From contig OY782765.1 in the NCBI GenBank assembly GCA_963678275.1, positions 6,634,001 through 6,698,000 of the forward strand: DNA of 64,000 nt, in the 5' to 3' direction. The position numbers and the translations under genes are program-made. Position 1 is the stretch's first letter. Each line of letters starts with the position of its first letter. The stretch comes from G963677445 sp963678275. Lineage in GTDB: Bacteria; Bacteroidota; Ignavibacteria; Ignavibacteriales; Melioribacteraceae. Under the pieces are notes generated by a model. The model ran no database searches and was not told where the DNA came from. It saw only the letters and a list, made by a program, of their open reading frames with translations. Shown here in pieces: positions 35,821 to 45,271 of this stretch.

Positions 35821-36759
35821 TTATTTGCTAATGGAATATTCGCCTAATCCCCAGTCGGCAAGGCGGTATTTATAACCATGCACTCTTCCTTCCCCTGTGG
35901 CGGTAGTAAGCTTTCTGCTTCTGACATCTTCAACCCATTTGGGAAAAGAATTTTCGGCCACGACATTGGCGATTATTTCTCTTATTTCCATTTCAGCCGC
36001 CGGGTGATCCCTTTTGATATTTCTTTCAATCTGCTCCTTCTCATCATCATCAACTCCACCGTTCTGTACAGCGATATCAAAACATAACGCGAAGGCCAGT
36101 TCAGTTTCGAGATTGAAATTGTTCATATCATCAAGAGCTTTCTTAAAATAGCTGTTAACCTCGTCAACCTGTATTTTTTGCACTTCCGAAAAATCGCCAA
36201 GTTTTTGAAAGGCGCGGGACCACTCCGGGGATAATCGGTATTTATTTTCTCCTCTCGAAATACTGTTCGACCATGATTCCTGCTCTTTTCTTTCAGCATT
36301 TATTTTTTCAAATAGAATCTCTGTCATGCCGCCAAATGATTTCTCAAGTATTTCCGGGTGTTCCTCATTTATTCTATTAATAATCTTTGCAAGTTTTCCT
36401 CCCTTCAGTGTAAAACCTATGATACCCCAGGTAAGTAAAGCGCCGTCAAAATTCCCTTTCGCAATTCCAAACCCGTGACCTTCGAAGGCGGCTGTCACCT
36501 GCAATGCTCTAAGTTTAATATCGGGTATGTTGCGGTCCATTAACATTGCCCAGGTTTCAGTGTCGATTACTGCCGAAGGTTCAATGAAATTTTCTTTCTG
36601 CCAATTTATAAGAGCCTCTTCAGAACCTGTGCCGAACACTCCGTCGACCAATCCGGGATTATGATTTTCATAGATCAGTTGTCGCTGGATAGCTTTAATA
36701 ATTTCACCCCTTACTGCCCGGAACGCTCCGGATGATCTCTTAAATAACAGTCTCGACAT
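35821..36759 (-). CDS. Signal-less peptidoglycan-binding protein with GH46/lysozyme-like segment
   Basis: Protein of 312 residues without a signal peptide. Residues about 15-75 form a peptidoglycan-binding repeat (AIQRQLIYENHNPGLVDGVFGTGSEEALINWQ). Residues about 82-300 follow the chitosanase/lysozyme superfamily: LQVTAAFEGHGFG (Glu93, candidate acid) and GNFDGALLTWGIIGFT (Asp105, candidate base), the latter close to the GH46 'GRGYTAGIIGF' signature. The C-terminal part is helical (ALCFDIAVQNGGVDDDE). It could cut peptidoglycan or chitosan. Lack of a signal suggests export by a holin, contractile injection system or lysis, or intracellular storage. No phage genes are adjacent. Function is inferred from motifs only. 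Confidence 0.65.
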   Translation of the reverse strand: MSRLLFKRSSGAFRAVRGEIIKAIQRQLIYENHNPGLVDGVFGTGSEEALINWQKENFIEPSAVIDTETWAMLMDRNIPDIKLRALQVTAAFEGHGFGIAKGNFDGALLTWGIIGFTLKGGKLAKIINRINEEHPEILEKSFGGMTEILFEKINAERKEQESWSNSISRGENKYRLSPEWSRAFQKLGDFSEVQKIQVDEVNSYFKKALDDMNNFNLETELAFALCFDIAVQNGGVDDDEKEQIERNIKRDHPAAEMEIREIIANVVAENSFPKWVEDVRSRKLTTATGEGRVHGYKYRLADWGLGEYSISK

Positions 36760-38484
36760 CTATTTTTCTCCTTTAGCATTTATTATCAATGGAATATTGA
36801 GCTTCAGGAACATGTCAGTAATCATCGAAAAATTTTGCTTCACTATAAGATTCAGATTTTGCTCCTGTACTTTCTCACATTTTCCCTGTGAATGGATGAA
36901 CTCACCGATCAGTCATAAAATAATTACGGCACTATTCCTTCTTTCATAATCAGTCCGGAGGTAAATAATAGTGCGATTATTGGATAATAATGAGTTTTAC
37001 GGTCATCATCCTGTTTTTCGGTTCTATTATAAAAGATACAAAATCGGCTATTCTTTTTCAAAGTTTATTTTCGGCGAAGTAAAATTGAAACGTAAAATCC
37101 AAAAAAAACGGGACAGGTTTTTATCACCACACTGAAGCCAACATGTTGAGGATAATCCAGGGAGCAATATTTGTCAAAAAGCCCGCCAATAACATGTTGC
37201 CGATAGTCAGGCCGCGATTCCAAATCCATAAGCTGAAAGAGTCAGAAAAAGAAAAGTTATAGGTTAGCTCAGGGATAGTCCTCCCCCGTCTTCAAAGAAA
37301 AACACTTTGAATCCACCCCCTCCAAAGGGGGATATTTATCGACAAATCCAAGTAATCAGAATGTCCCCCGCCGGAGGGGGTGGCAATGAAGCGTTCTTCT
37401 TCATTGACGGGGGAGGACACACCTCGAGTAACTACGAAACCTGTACATGACAATAAAACTTTCTACTTGTTGATAAATCTCTTACCAATTTGCGTATAAT
37501 TTAACTTCTTATTGAATAAATCGCCTCCCGTTTTGCCAGGGAACTTTTCACACTTGGGGCGTTTTCCTCAAGCTCTGCCTGGGGAAAATTTAGGCTCTTA
37601 CCACTACACTAACGCCAACATGTTGAGGATAATCCGGAGAGCAAAATTTGTCAAAAAAGCCCGCTAATAACATGTTCCCGATAGTCAGGCCGCTATTCAA
37701 AATCCATAAGCTGAAAGAGTCAGAAAAAGAAAAGTTATAGGTTAGCTCAGGGATAGTCCTCCCCCGTCTTCAAAGAAAAACACTTCAAATCCACCATCTC
37801 CGGCGGTAATGGCGCTAAGATAGAGCAAAAATATAGTATTTTTAGTGTTTTTCTGGTATTCCGACCCCACCCTAAATCCCTCCCCTTAGTAAAGGGAGGG
37901 ACTTTTAAAGCCCCTCTCCTTGATAAGGCTTTTAAGTGCGCCGTGGCGTAAGAGGGGTTGGGGTGAGGTTGTAAAGAATTTAATAACAATAGGTTAACCA
38001 ATTATTGTTATTATTCTATTTAATTAATATTAGAAAAACATTTCACAAGAAATATTGATGTTGGGGAATAACTATATTCGCACAATATTCCTTTCGTTTC
38101 ACAATCTTAGTGCCATTACCTCCGGCGGGGGATATTCCGATTGTTCGGATGTGCTTATAAATGTTCCCCATAAGGGCGTTTTCCTCAAGCTATGCCTGGG
38201 AAAAATTTAGGCTTTTATTCTTTAATTTTCGCGGAATTTTACTGCTTACGGAGTGATTGACCTTGTACCGGGTTAAACTTTTTCCCTGATGTAACGAAAA
38301 GGAGAGCCTGTTTCCAGGGGTACCGGGTGCGGTATGTTTTATCATATTAACAAAATATTCTGCTATTTGAAGCAGGGGAATAATTATTGAAATGCGTAAT
38401 TCCGCATTCTTTCACACGCTGACATTACATGAATTATTTAAATGTATCTTTACTTTTTAATCAGCCCTCTCTATTTTTCAGATT
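36760..38484. other. 1.7 kb gene-free region with composite repeats
   Basis: No credible gene. The first 360 bases are unique AT-rich DNA that probably carries the promoter of the peptidoglycan-binding gene. 37125-37800 is a cluster of the approximately 480-bp composite repeat. 37861-37970 is a C-rich/G-rich palindrome related to that at 2019-2062. A fragment of the composite repeat recurs at about 38170-38215, and a piece of the 'TTACGGAGT' motif at about 38246. The last 70 bases should hold the promoter of the SusR-like gene. Confidence 0.55.
37125..37800. repeat. Composite repeat cluster 1 (about 480-bp period)
   Basis: A unit beginning near ACCACACTGAAGCCAACATG (about 37125) restarts at about 37605 (ACCACTACACTAACGCCAAC), a 480-base period. 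The second unit is truncated at about 37800. Within a unit: palindrome CAACATGTTG, nested inverted repeats GTCCTCCCCCGTC...GACGGGGGAGGAC and CCACCCCCTCC...GGAGGGGGTGG, then TTGCGTATAATTTAACTTCT and GCCTGGGGAAAATTTAG. The same units occur at 46187-47150. Short open frames inside are not preserved between copies. Confidence 0.65.
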
Positions 38485-41070
38485 ATGGTTTGCCTTTTTA
38501 AGAAAATAAGGATTATTCTATTATTATTCGGACTGGTTTCAGCTTCCTATGGGGGAGAGGAATACCTGATTAAGAATTATCTTGTAAATGATGGCCTGTT
38601 GCAATCCACTGTGCTTTCTTTTTACCAGGACTCTTCCGGATTTTTATGGATTGGCACAGAGCTGGGACTGAGCAGGTTTGACGGCATTAATTTTGACAAT
38701 TATAAAACAGACGGGGCAATAAAAAAAATAGCTGAATATAAAGGGAGGATTATCGCTCTGGATTATAACGGTCATTTCCACAGAATGGAGAGGGGAGTAT
38801 TTAAAACCTGGAATGTCTCAAAAAATACAGATTTACTATTTACTGATTTTATAATAACGGCTGAAGACTCGATTTTGCTCGGTTCCACCGAAGGTCCGCT
38901 GTATATGTATGGCGGAGCCGATTCAATGGAGGTTATCAGGCTGCCCTCCAATTTTTCAGTATGGAATATGGATATAAACAGCGAGGGTATGGTCTACGTT
39001 AATTCTACCGACGGTGTATTTGAATTAAACAGCCGGAATGTGATAGAGATATTCAGGCCTGAAAAATACGCGGTCAGGCAGATATTCCTTTCTGATGATG
39101 ATAACCTCGTAATGAGCCAGGATGGCAACGGGGTATTTCTGATAAATAAGGAGGGAAGGAAAAAAATATATTCGGCAAATTTCTTTTTTACCAATACATT
39201 CGACAGTGACCAGAATGGTTTTATCTGGGGAGCTTCAAACCAAGGACTTTTCAGATATAATTTATCGGATGAGGAAGTTTCACTTTTGAAGGTTATAGAA
39301 AATCAGGATGTGCTTTCGGTATTTTGCGACAGGGATGGCAATATATGGTGCGGGACCAGGGGCAACGGACTATTCAGAGTATCGAAGAATTATTTTTCAG
39401 AGTTTTCCTCCGGTCACAGCGGACCGGTTCTTACCCGGCCTGTTTATCAGGAAAACCGGGATAATATATGGTTCGAAACAGCCGATGGCAGTCTGCTTAA
39501 ATATAACAGGGGAGTGATTAAATCCTTTATCGGAGAAAAATATTTTCCGAATCGCCATATTAATAACATGACGATTTATGAAGGCAAACGCCTGCTGAGC
39601 TGCGGACACAGGATTGTTTATTTCAGTGAAGAGGGATATAAAGATTTTAACATGACAGGCTTGCCGCCGGGGCCGAAATTCATTTTATTTACCGATTCAA
39701 AAGATCGTTTGTGGACTTCAGTTACAGGCTCAGGGATTTATTATTTTGAGGATGATAAATGGCATGAAAAGGAAATTGAATTTCCTTCAGGCAGAAATTC
39801 ATCGGTGCTTATTTTTGAGGACAGCCGGAATAACCTGTGGCTTGCCACAGTTGCCGACCAAATGTACATGATCGGAGAGAATGAAGTTATACGATTTGAT
39901 GATAATGCAGGTATTAAAGGAGACTACATTTGTGTTATCAAAGAAGACCATCTCGGTCGGTTGTGGGTAGGAACATTTTATGGCATTTATATTTTCGAGA
40001 ATGAGAAGCTGGTTGAGGTTATTAATGAAAACAATGGTTTGATAAGTCCTAGGGTTTACGCCCTTTTGAAGTATAAAGATATGATGCTTATTGGCACTTC
40101 CGATGGTTTCGGGATTTATCATAAAGGGCAATTCAGATTTTTTTCTTCGGAAGACGGGCTGACAAATAATGATATCAGCGGAGCCTCGATGTTTACGGAT
40201 TCAGAAGGAAATATCCTGATGGGCACTACCCATAACATCAGCAGTTTTGCCATTGAAGATTATCTGGATAAAAGGGAAAATTACAATATTTATTTCAGAT
40301 CGGTTGTCAGTGAAAAAGATACTATTGATATCAGCAGGCAGAGCAATGAACGTCAGGTTGTATTATCGGGTAACCGGAGAAATATTAAGTTATATTTTGA
40401 AAGAATAGAACTGAATGGCAGAAGCGGTTATTTCAGATATCGATGGATTACAGGGGATAAAAAGGGAATCTGGAAGGAAACAAGGAAAAAATTTGTCGCC
40501 GCGGATTATCTTAGCCCGGGTGAATACACTCTGGAAGTACAGTGTAAAAAACCGGGAGGGCAATGGAATAACGCCGGAGTATTAAAAATAATCAAAGAAA
40601 GAGAATGGATATCGGGAATCGTTATCGCCGGAGGTTTAATTGTTGCATTCCTCGCAGGTTTAATAATTTGGAGAACCGAGACGCCCGAACCGAAAAAATA
40701 CAGTTCCTCATCGCTTTCAGGAAAAAAAATATCGGAGATAAAGGAAGGACTGAATGAAATGATGAAAGAGGAAAAACTCTTCAGGGACCCTGCCATTACC
40801 CTTAGTCTGGTTTCATCGAGGCTCAATATTTCGCGCGAGCATCTTTCACAGGTAATAAACAGTGAATTTGGTTGTAATTTTAATGATTATGTTAACAGGT
40901 TCAGAATTGAAGACGCGAAAATACTGTTGCGGGAAGATGGTAAAAAACTTCAAATTCTTGAAATTGTATATGTGACAGGTTTTAATAACAAAACTTCATT
41001 TAACAGCTCTTTCAAAAAACTCACCGGAATGACCCCTACCGAATACAGGAAAAAACAACTGATTTCCTGA
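38485..41070 (+). CDS. SusR-like transmembrane propeller regulator with AraC-type DNA-binding domain
   Basis: One-component membrane regulator of 861 residues. N-terminal membrane/signal segment (about 5-22), then some 14 Reg_prop blades (FLWIGTELGLSRFDG, NIWCGTRGNGLFRV, RLWVGTFYGIYIFE) forming a periplasmic double propeller to about 585. A Y_Y_Y-like domain (about 600-705), a single TM (GIVIAGGLIVAFLAGLIIW, about 712-732) and a cytoplasmic AraC helix-turn-helix domain (LVSSRLNISREHLSQVIN, then FNNKTSFNSSFKKLTGMTP) follow. There is no histidine kinase or receiver domain, unlike hybrid two-component systems; the arrangement matches SusR, the Bacteroides starch sensor. Target genes may include the GH13 amylase or receptors in this window, but the gene is not adjacent to any of them. 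Confidence 0.88.
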   Translation: MVCLFKKIRIILLLFGLVSASYGGEEYLIKNYLVNDGLLQSTVLSFYQDSSGFLWIGTELGLSRFDGINFDNYKTDGAIKKIAEYKGRIIALDYNGHFHRMERGVFKTWNVSKNTDLLFTDFIITAEDSILLGSTEGPLYMYGGADSMEVIRLPSNFSVWNMDINSEGMVYVNSTDGVFELNSRNVIEIFRPEKYAVRQIFLSDDDNLVMSQDGNGVFLINKEGRKKIYSANFFFTNTFDSDQNGFIWGASNQGLFRYNLSDEEVSLLKVIENQDVLSVFCDRDGNIWCGTRGNGLFRVSKNYFSEFSSGHSGPVLTRPVYQENRDNIWFETADGSLLKYNRGVIKSFIGEKYFPNRHINNMTIYEGKRLLSCGHRIVYFSEEGYKDFNMTGLPPGPKFILFTDSKDRLWTSVTGSGIYYFEDDKWHEKEIEFPSGRNSSVLIFEDSRNNLWLATVADQMYMIGENEVIRFDDNAGIKGDYICVIKEDHLGRLWVGTFYGIYIFENEKLVEVINENNGLISPRVYALLKYKDMMLIGTSDGFGIYHKGQFRFFSSEDGLTNNDISGASMFTDSEGNILMGTTHNISSFAIEDYLDKRENYNIYFRSVVSEKDTIDISRQSNERQVVLSGNRRNIKLYFERIELNGRSGYFRYRWITGDKKGIWKETRKKFVAADYLSPGEYTLEVQCKKPGGQWNNAGVLKIIKEREWISGIVIAGGLIVAFLAGLIIWRTETPEPKKYSSSSLSGKKISEIKEGLNEMMKEEKLFRDPAITLSLVSSRLNISREHLSQVINSEFGCNFNDYVNRFRIEDAKILLREDGKKLQILEIVYVTGFNNKTSFNSSFKKLTGMTPTEYRKKQLIS

Positions 41071-41196
41071 ACAATAGGCCGAAATAATTCATTTCTTTAT
41101 GAAAAAGAGTAAAGAATAATGATTATTGTCGAATTTACTCATAGCGGAACCCTATTTTAGCCACAGAAAATTATTATGGCCTGTTCAGGGAAGGCC

Positions 41197-41333
41197 GGAG
41201 AAAGGTTTTTCAAACCAGCATATCTCCTTGCATAAATACCCGGGGCGTCAGTTTTTCAAATGCTGGTGTTTATTATCTTGAAAACCCCCCTCCTAGATGT
41301 TAGCGGCGGAACATTTGTTCTGCCGCTTTTTTT
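41197..41333 (+). ncRNA. Candidate rod-like structured RNA ending in an intrinsic terminator
   Basis: Nested complementary segments: GGAG (41197) with CTCC (41290-41293), GGTTTTTCAA (41204-41213) with TTGAAAACC (41278-41286), and ACCAGCAT (41214-41221) with ATGCTGGT (41260-41267). They leave an asymmetric internal loop on the 3' side. A terminator follows immediately. This is a rod of about 100 bases, loosely like a small regulatory RNA. It does not match the 4.5S/SRP loop. It could also be only the 3' untranslated region of the SusR-like gene. Confidence 0.3.
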
Positions 41334-41335
41334 TA
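41302..41335 (+). terminator. Rho-independent terminator
   Basis: AGCGGCGGAACA / TGTTCTGCCGCT stem (one G-T pair), 2-base loop, then TTTTTTTT. It is 230 bases after the SusR-like stop and immediately after the rod-like structure. Confidence 0.85.
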
Positions 41336-41402
41336 TCATGCTTTAATTTTATTCACCGGCAAAATAAGAGTGTTTTTATTTTGTGAGTAAATCACAAAAT
41401 TC

Positions 41403-41927
41403 AGAACTCCTTACTACTCGCAAAATGAAATCGCGGAAATTTTTGGAAAATATCATATAAAATTGTTATCCATTTATTACTTGACAAAGTCTTATCTTAG
41501 CCATACATGATGTATTAGAAAATTGAAATTCTATCGATCCGGGTTTATCGGGGATATCTTAAGGTGTTTGATTATCCGGGGTGGTTTGTGAATCCTCTAC
41601 AAGGATTTTGTTTTATAGTGTTCACAATTTTCTACAATAATAATTGCCTCTACAAGGCAAATGAAATAAAAATAACCTTGTATAGGTTCCATTATTGTAG
41701 TTTAAGATAAACAACCTGGTAAACATCTCTGTAGGAGATGCATAAAATGGCGCTTAAACTGCATCATATTAAAAATATTACAATGCCAACGTATTGGTTC
41801 AGAACACTATTCGATAAGATAAAGAAAGACCTGCCTAAGTTGTTTCCTTATCGAACTATCCCGCGATTTTATTTTGCGAATGTATCCATGTAAGTTATTG
41901 TTTTTTATAACCGGGATCAGGAGTTTT
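41403..41927 (-). mobile_element. MITE-like element, copy B (inverted relative to 7508-8052)
   Basis: A 525-base element with ends AGAACTCCT (41403-41411) and AGGAGTTTT (41919-41927). Flanking bases extend the terminal repeat to 15 bases (AAATTC-AGAACTCCT / AGGAGTTTT-GAATTT) with one mismatch. It matches copy A over its length in reverse orientation. Hairpins with constant loops: AATCCT-CTACA-AGGATT, TTGCCT-CTACA-AGGCAA, AACCT-TGTAT-AGGTT and CATCTC-TGTAG-GAGATG. No transposase. Confidence 0.62.
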
Positions 41928-41987
41928 GAATTTATTGATTTGCAGACTCTTATAAATATATTTTTTGTACTCACGGGGGTAAATATG

Positions 41988-42149
41988 GTGTACCTGACGG
42001 CACACAGTGTATTTTGTTTTGCTACTTTTTACCAATATGCTGTCCCTAACGGGACAAATCATCTTAACTAATTTGTGAAATTGCCCCGTTAGGGGCAAAA
42101 TATTGGTAAAAAAAAAGAACAAAGCTAACAAGTGTGCCGTCAGGTACAC
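41988..42149. repeat. Nested-palindrome (REPIN-like) element, copy 1
   Basis: Outer ends GTGTACC-TGAC-GGCACAC (41988-42005) and GTGTGCC-GTCA-GGTACAC (42132-42149). Inner inverted pair TACCAATAT / ATATTGGTA. Two internal hairpins TGTCCC-TAAC-GGGACA and TTGCCCC-GTTA-GGGGCAA. Related copies at 56179-56336 and 56589-56746; one degenerate end at 7464-7479. All hairpin loops are GTYA or its complement. Confidence 0.75.
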
Positions 42150-42647
42150 CATACAATACACTATGAATTATCTTCGGCGCCTCAGGTGAGGGGATTAAAT
42201 CGCAATAAATTCGTTGAATTGAGCCTTGGTAGATGAAATCACGACAAAATAGTTTGATGGGCTTCAGGAATTCTGAGATTGAGGCATAAAAACGAACACA
42301 AAATAAAGAATGCGACTAAATCCGGCAACAGCTCAAAAAACCCTATTCTTTATTTTTATAACCTTGGTAGCAGGGGTGACAATCCTTCAAAATTAAACTT
42401 TATTACCTTATTCCAACAGGCGATATATCCGGCGAAATTTTCTAATTAACGCGGAACAAAACACAGAACAGGATAATAGGGATTAAATAGATTAACATGA
42501 TAATTTAACACAATATAAAAACATGAGTCATCTTTTAATTATCAATTGTCAATTATACATTATCAATTAACTTCTGTCTCTGCAAGATTATGAAAATGAA
42601 TGTTAAATCGGCTGCCGCTGTAATATTTGCGGCAGCCATAAAAAAGA
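42150..42647. other. Gene-free repeat debris before TonB receptor gene
   Basis: About 500 bases with no gene. Contains a copy of the dispersed segment CTTTATTTTTATAACCTTGG (about 42349), a stretch like the one at 56934 (ACAGAACAGGATAA...GATTAACA), AT-rich inverted pieces around 42540-42570, and CGGCTGCCGC...GCGGCAGCC at 42609-42637, which can form the 3' hairpin of the minus-strand receptor gene. Confidence 0.45.
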
Positions 42648-45053
42648 TTAAAACTGGGTAGTAAAAGAAAGTATCACATTTCTTCCGGGGGCGGCGATTC
42701 CGGAGCTGTAAGGTCTGTATCGCTGATCAGTTAGGTTTTCCACCCCTCCCGCAACTGAAAACATTTCAGATAATCTGTATAATATCTTCAGGTTCAGAGT
42801 GTACCATGAAGGGGAGTAAGGATTGCCGTTTTCATCGGAGGCATAGAGGTAATCCTTGGATTGTTCCCCGGCCGCGAGATCGTCATAAGCAATCTCACCA
42901 TTATAATTGGCGTAAAGATCAAACTTCAGCTTTTGCGCGGTATAGGTCAGGTGAGCCGTGCTGAAAAGGGGACCTGCATGGCGCAGGGGAGTTTTTTCGC
43001 CATCATCAAGTTCCTCTTCACCTTTCTGGTAATTTATTCTTCCGGAAAGGCCGAATCCCGCGGGAAATTTAATCTCAATACCGCCCTGCAAACCCCAGAC
43101 GTATGCTTCTGCCGCGTTCTGTATGGCTTGTACCTGGCTGAGTTCTCCATCGTAATATATACTGTCTGCGCCATTCAGGGTGAAATCACGGCGGACAAGG
43201 GCGTCTGTCAGAAGTGTGTAGTACCCTGTAAGGTCAACTTTAAGAAAATCATCGAAGATTTTCGCGATTCCCAATTCACCGTTGAGCGCGTATTCTGGTT
43301 TAAGATCAGGATTTGGCACAACCACGCTGCCCGGTTCCGAATCAAATATTTTACCTGCGTCATCAACATTGGGTGAGCGGAAACCGGTTGATAAATTCGC
43401 GCTGACAGACCATGAATCATCCGGATGCCATATTAGTCCCGCGCTGCCTGTAACAGCTCCGTTATCAAGAGACGCTGTTTCAAAGGGAAAGGGATAATAG
43501 TCTGTTTCGAAATCGGCATTCAGGCTGAAATAGTTATACCTTAGTCCACCTGAAAAAGAAAGTTCAGGAGAGAATTTATACTGCATATTGAGATAACCGG
43601 CCAATGAAGTCCAGTCAGACTGAGGATAACGTGATGGCCCCGGCGATACCTGCCCGGTGACTATATCTTCGGATGTACCTTCTGAGACAACATCATTAAG
43701 CACATATTCAAGACCATAGATTATATTGAATCTTTCTGTAATATTTTTAGTAAGGTCCAGGTTTACAGACCATGCGTCAACTTTTTCAACACGGTTATTT
43801 TTGATGACATCATTAAAATCACGGTCATGCCTGCTTTCTTCAAACCTCTGGTAAGCCAGTCTGGTTGTAAGTTCATCATAGAAAGAGGTTTTTTTGTGGC
43901 TTGAATAATTCAGATTGTGCATCATCCAGACCTGAGGCCCGTAATACCACTCACCACTGCGGGGCATTCCGTTTGTATATCTGATATGACGGTCATAGCG
44001 GTCGTAATCGGTTGTGGTGGAATAGTGAAAAGCATAATTCAGTTCATTGTTATTATCAGGTTTGTAGCTGAATTTCTGCATAATATTGATTTGGGAATAG
44101 CCGGTCGGGTTTTGTACCTGGATATCATTATTGGCGACAACATGATCGGTGTTATCATATCTTTGAACAGATTCCCTGCGCAGGTAATCATCCGGTCCGA
44201 AACTGCCCATTTTCAGGTCGCCGTAATCACTATAGGTAAAACTGGAAATCATCGCGAACTTTTTCCAGCCGACATTAATATCAAAATGGCCTGTAAATTC
44301 ATTGTTGGCCGAAGAATTCCTGACCGATGCTTTTCCCTTAATAAATGTTTCTTCCGAAAGTGAGAATTGTGGGGATAGAGTATAAAAACTCATAACGCCC
44401 CCGATAGCGTCGCTGCCATAAATAATCGAACCGGGACCGAACATAACTTCTGTTCTTTCAGTGGCGAAAGGATCGAGAGAAATTACATTCTGAATATTTC
44501 CGCTTCTGAATATCGCGGTATTCATCCTTACGCCGTCGATGCTCATAAGGAGCCTGTTGGTCGCGAAACCTCTGATCATAGGGCTTCCGCCGCCCTGCTG
44601 ACTTTTCTGGATTAATACCTCTCCCGATATCGAGAGAAGGTCGGCGGCTGTCTGGGGATTCTGGAATTCAAATTCTTTCGGCGAAATGGATGTGATTTTA
44701 CCCGGAAGGTCTCTGGCCGGCTGATTCCATTTTGTCGCCGAAACAACCACCTGATCGAGAGATATATTTGTGGGAGTCAGCAGCATGATAAAATCATTTT
44801 GTTTTAATTCATTATACGTGCTGACTTCTTTTTTATAACCGAGCATCTGAAAAGAAATTTTTTCGGCCTTAATAAATGGGGAAATGTCAGCTTTGCCCGA
44901 CGCGTTTGTAAGGGCAAAAAGTTTCGGGCTGTCGCTGCTGATGGTAACCAGTTCCAGAGTCTGACCGCTTTCAATATCTTTCACAGTTAATAGCTGGGCA
45001 TAGTTAGCCATCGATAAAATGAGTACAATAAAAAATATATTAATAAGTTTCAT
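42648..45053 (-). CDS. TonB-dependent outer-membrane receptor
   Basis: Outer-membrane receptor of 801 residues from the ATG at 45053, chosen for AGGAAAT upstream and the signal peptide MKLINIFFIVLILSMANYAQ. An upstream in-frame start would put 26 hydrophilic residues before the signal. Order: a carboxypeptidase-like beta-sandwich (about 22-95), plug domain (SPKEFEFQNPQTAADLLSIS, then GGGSPMIRGFATNRLLMSID and GPGSIIYGSDAIGGVMSF), then a 22-strand barrel to the end (PGRNVILSFTTQF, terminal Phe). It imports a ligand with TonB energy. The plug resembles receptors for siderophores, vitamins or metals (CirA/BtuB type) more than SusC. No riboswitch is visible upstream, so the ligand stays open. Confidence 0.92.
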   Translation of the reverse strand: MKLINIFFIVLILSMANYAQLLTVKDIESGQTLELVTISSDSPKLFALTNASGKADISPFIKAEKISFQMLGYKKEVSTYNELKQNDFIMLLTPTNISLDQVVVSATKWNQPARDLPGKITSISPKEFEFQNPQTAADLLSISGEVLIQKSQQGGGSPMIRGFATNRLLMSIDGVRMNTAIFRSGNIQNVISLDPFATERTEVMFGPGSIIYGSDAIGGVMSFYTLSPQFSLSEETFIKGKASVRNSSANNEFTGHFDINVGWKKFAMISSFTYSDYGDLKMGSFGPDDYLRRESVQRYDNTDHVVANNDIQVQNPTGYSQINIMQKFSYKPDNNNELNYAFHYSTTTDYDRYDRHIRYTNGMPRSGEWYYGPQVWMMHNLNYSSHKKTSFYDELTTRLAYQRFEESRHDRDFNDVIKNNRVEKVDAWSVNLDLTKNITERFNIIYGLEYVLNDVVSEGTSEDIVTGQVSPGPSRYPQSDWTSLAGYLNMQYKFSPELSFSGGLRYNYFSLNADFETDYYPFPFETASLDNGAVTGSAGLIWHPDDSWSVSANLSTGFRSPNVDDAGKIFDSEPGSVVVPNPDLKPEYALNGELGIAKIFDDFLKVDLTGYYTLLTDALVRRDFTLNGADSIYYDGELSQVQAIQNAAEAYVWGLQGGIEIKFPAGFGLSGRINYQKGEEELDDGEKTPLRHAGPLFSTAHLTYTAQKLKFDLYANYNGEIAYDDLAAGEQSKDYLYASDENGNPYSPSWYTLNLKILYRLSEMFSVAGGVENLTDQRYRPYSSGIAAPGRNVILSFTTQF

Positions 45054-45271
45054 ATTTCCTGCTATGTGTAAGTTTCCAAATACAGTTAAATCCGGACTTT
45101 GGAAAATTCTGTTATTATAAATCTGTTGCAATATAGTTTTATCGGCAAAAATTTATACCATAAGTCCGGAACAAGTAATTGCTTAAAATATTTGCACCAA
45201 ATAACGGCTGAAAGCAAACATTTTTAGTTTGCCTGATTATTGAATTACAGCCGGCAATTTCATTTACATAT

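Noticed and set aside
41160..41335. Signal recognition particle (4.5S) RNA
   Set aside because: The conserved GGUCAGG...GGAAGGAAGCAG-type apical loop is absent; only a generic rod and terminator are seen.
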